From assembly GCA_002405435.1 (NCBI GenBank), contig DHLU01000132.1, positions 5,971-14,117 of the forward strand: 8,147 bases of DNA, given 5' to 3'. A program made the position numbers and the translations under genes. Of the stretch, positions 6,601 to 8,147 are shown piece after piece. The DNA is from Flavobacteriales bacterium UBA4660 (GTDB lineage Bacteria; Bacteroidota; Bacteroidia; Flavobacteriales_D; Sanyastnellaceae). Numbering within the stretch: the stretch's first letter is position 1; each line of letters begins with the position of its first letter. Under the pieces are notes generated by a model. That model worked only from the letters and a program-made list of their open reading frames with translations, made no database searches and was not told the origin of the DNA.

Positions 6601-7298
6601 TGACGATGGTGTTGGCCGCATCTGTGCTCGGGCTGGCGGGCAGTCTGCATTGCCTGGGCATGTGCGGCCCCCTGCTGGCCGGCATCCATGCAGCGCGCTG
6701 GAAATCGGGTGGCATGGTGAAGTCGCTCCTCTACCACCTGGGACGCATTTCGGTGTACGGATTGCTGGGTGCACTGGCCGGACTAGCCGGAGGTGCCCTC
6801 ATTATGCTGGGTTGGCAGCAATGGCTGGCCGTCGGGGCCGGAGGATTGCTCCTCGCCTACCTGCTCGTGCCCAAACGATGGCTGATCCGTATTCCTCTCT
6901 ACCCACGCCTGCGTGCTCTGTTTTCAGCATGGATCCGTCACCGCAGCCTCCTGGCTGACTGGTGGCTCGGCGTATTGAATGGTTTTTTACCCTGCGGACT
7001 TGTCTATACCGCCCTGACGGCTGCCATGCTCACCGGCAGCACGCTGGATGGCATCAGTTTTATGTTCATCTTTGGGTTGGGCACCTTGCCGGCCATGATG
7101 GCCGCAAGCCAGGTTTTTGTGTGGATCAAAAAACATTTCCGGCTTCGTTCACTCAAGCCTGTGCAGTATGCCCTGGTGCTGGTGAGCTTCTTGCTTGTGC
7201 TGCGCGGTGCCAACCTGGGTATTCCCTACGTGAGCCCGGCGGTTGAAGCTGCGACAGGAAAGGTCGATTGCTGCAGCGGAGCCCATAACTGCCACTGA
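6597..7298 (+). CDS. SafE/DsbD-like transmembrane protein (sulfite exporter TauE/SafE family)
   Basis: A 233-residue membrane protein with about six helices. The first carries LAGSLHCLGMCGP (13-25; C19, C23), and a later one carries NGFLPCGLVYTAL (128-140; C133). This pattern is typical of the SafE/DsbD_2 family found at the end of Bacteroidota cbb3 operons. The family name says sulfite exporter, but position next to ccoG and ccoH argues for a role in oxidase maturation, such as copper transfer or thiol redox exchange; that is inference. The C-terminus ends in CCSGAHNCH (225-233), a Cys/His cluster that could bind copper or another soft metal. Translation can start at 6597 or at a second ATG at 6600; the first overlaps the ccoH stop and suggests coupling. 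It is the last gene on this strand before the convergent regulator. Confidence 0.85.
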   Translation: MMTMVLAASVLGLAGSLHCLGMCGPLLAGIHAARWKSGGMVKSLLYHLGRISVYGLLGALAGLAGGALIMLGWQQWLAVGAGGLLLAYLLVPKRWLIRIPLYPRLRALFSAWIRHRSLLADWWLGVLNGFLPCGLVYTALTAAMLTGSTLDGISFMFIFGLGTLPAMMAASQVFVWIKKHFRLRSLKPVQYALVLVSFLLVLRGANLGIPYVSPAVEAATGKVDCCSGAHNCH

Positions 7299-7376
7299 GC
7301 GCCCTGGCACACGGGCAGTAATAACGTGGCCTCATATCCGAATCGGTTTCGACATACAAAAGGTGCAGCCGGCAGG

Positions 7377-8147
7377 TTAATTTTTCATCCGTTCCAGCTT
7401 TGCCGGATTGACAATGGAAATGTGGGATCCTGAAATTTCCAGTATTCCTTCTTCCTTAAAATCACTTAGGGTGCGGATTAAAGACTCCGTGGCCGTGCCG
7501 ACCATGTTGGCGAGGTCTTCACGCGCGATCGCCATACCAAATGGCTTCTCCGATACCGGGTCCTGATAACGTTCTTTGAGTTCAAGCAATGAAGCCGCCG
7601 TTCTTTTTCTCACACTGCTGTAGGCAAGGTTAATGAGCTTCTCCTGTTCGCTGAGGATATTACCGGTGAGCAATTTCACAAACTGACTGGCAACCTGCGG
7701 ATGGTCAATCAACCGGTAAAAATCTTCACGCGGGAAGATGATGATTTCACTGTCTTCCAATACCTCCGCTGAGACCCCGTGGGGTTGGTTCTCGAGCAGA
7801 CCGATGTAGCCGAAAAAGTCACCGGGCTGAAGCAGTTTCAGTATCAGATCTTTACCCAGTTCATGACTCTTGAAAATTTTCACCTTGCCTTTCACCAACA
7901 GGTAAAGTCCTGCCGGTGAATCACCCTCGCTGTACACCACCTCTTTTTTACGGTAACTCTTTTTCATCTGGTGCTCAGAGATTCTGGAGATATCGCTCAA
8001 TCCCTTAATGCTGCCCAATGCGTGGCTCAGGCTTTCCTGGGTAGGTTCGAGTTCGCGGCGGAGCTGTTCATTCTTCTTCAACCGGCTCTCCACTGCCTTC
8101 AGCAGTTCGATGTCGTCAAAAGGTTTGGTGATGTAGTCATCAGCGCC
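7377..8147 (-). CDS. Receiver-domain / Crp-Fnr fusion transcriptional regulator, C-terminal part
   Basis: The frame is open from the window edge to a TAA at 7377-7379 (256 residues seen; the N-terminus is missing). The first residues, GADDYITKPF, are the end of a response-regulator receiver domain, with the conserved Lys-Pro (K8, P9). A charged linker helix (15-45) follows, then a cyclic-nucleotide-type beta barrel (about 60-150) with GLYLLVKGKVKIF and PGDFFGYIGLL. Last come a dimerisation helix (about 155-180) and a Crp-type winged helix (about 185-250) with AREDLANMVGTATESLIRTL. The cAMP contacts of Crp are not kept: Y114 and V125 stand where Glu and Arg are expected. No cysteine occurs in the visible part, so Fnr-type Fe-S sensing is unlikely; phosphorylation of the receiver is the probable input. 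A GTG at 8093 is not the true start, because the receiver domain continues upstream of it. Confidence 0.9.
   Translation of the reverse strand, partial: GADDYITKPFDDIELLKAVESRLKKNEQLRRELEPTQESLSHALGSIKGLSDISRISEHQMKKSYRKKEVVYSEGDSPAGLYLLVKGKVKIFKSHELGKDLILKLLQPGDFFGYIGLLENQPHGVSAEVLEDSEIIIFPREDFYRLIDHPQVASQFVKLLTGNILSEQEKLINLAYSSVRKRTAASLLELKERYQDPVSEKPFGMAIAREDLANMVGTATESLIRTLSDFKEEGILEISGSHISIVNPAKLERMKN

Noticed and set aside
6136..6774. 212-codon frame on the minus strand
   Set aside because: It is antisense to ccoH and the start of the SafE-like gene, both of which have family motifs; no domain is visible in the minus product.
7299..7376. Possible bidirectional terminator in the convergent gap
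   Set aside because: Only short, weak inverted repeats are present (for example GCCC...GGGC at about 7301-7318) without a following T-run, so no intrinsic terminator can be supported.
1..8147. CRISPR arrays, tRNA or rRNA genes, insertion sequences, phage genes
   Set aside because: No regularly spaced repeats, RNA gene folds, transposase or phage-like motifs, or flanking inverted repeats were seen; the window is a compact metabolic operon.

Overview
The window holds a nearly complete cbb3-type (C-family) cytochrome c oxidase operon from a member of the Bacteroidota. Three things support that assignment. CcoN and CcoO are fused into one CcoNO polypeptide. CcoP carries one heme instead of two and has a long hydrophobic N-terminal part, and the CcoQ is of the Bacteroidota type. 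The starts lack Shine-Dalgarno sequences and are tightly packed. Base composition is moderate (about half G+C by eye), which points away from low-GC Flavobacteria and towards a Chitinophagia, Saprospiria or similar lineage; this last step is a guess.

Layout. (1) Positions 1-738, minus strand: the N-terminal part of a secreted protein resembling the vanadium-dependent haloperoxidase/PAP2-like family (DUF6851 type), cut by the window edge. (2) Positions 739-1053: a 315-base divergent intergenic region. It contains a perfect 18-base palindrome with the 5-4-5 core geometry of Crp/Fnr operators, and weak Bacteroidota-type -7 elements on both strands. (3) Positions 1054-7298, plus strand: ccoS, ccoNO, ccoQ (52 aa, easily missed), ccoP, ccoG, ccoH and a SafE/DsbD-like membrane protein gene. 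They are joined by ATGA overlaps or gaps of 1 to 30 bases, so this is very probably one transcription unit. (4) Positions 7299-7376: a short convergent gap with no convincing terminator. (5) Positions 7377-8147, minus strand: the C-terminal part of a regulator that joins a response-regulator receiver domain to a Crp/Fnr-type sensor and DNA-binding module, cut by the window edge.

How the genes work together. CcoNO, CcoQ and CcoP form the high-affinity, proton-pumping oxidase used at low oxygen. CcoS and CcoH serve cofactor insertion and assembly. CcoG is an Fe-S membrane protein linked to copper handling. The SafE-like protein has paired Cys motifs and a Cys/His tail, and may act in copper or thiol redox traffic. 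The copper P-type ATPase CcoI, usually encoded next to ccoS in this phylum, is not in the window. The REC-Crp regulator is a reasonable candidate controller, because clusters of this kind are normally oxygen- or redox-regulated, but its operator is unproven.

I do not see a wholly new system. The points most worth a second look are the palindrome, the REC-Crp fusion without cysteines, the missing ccoI, and the Cys/His tail of the SafE-like protein.
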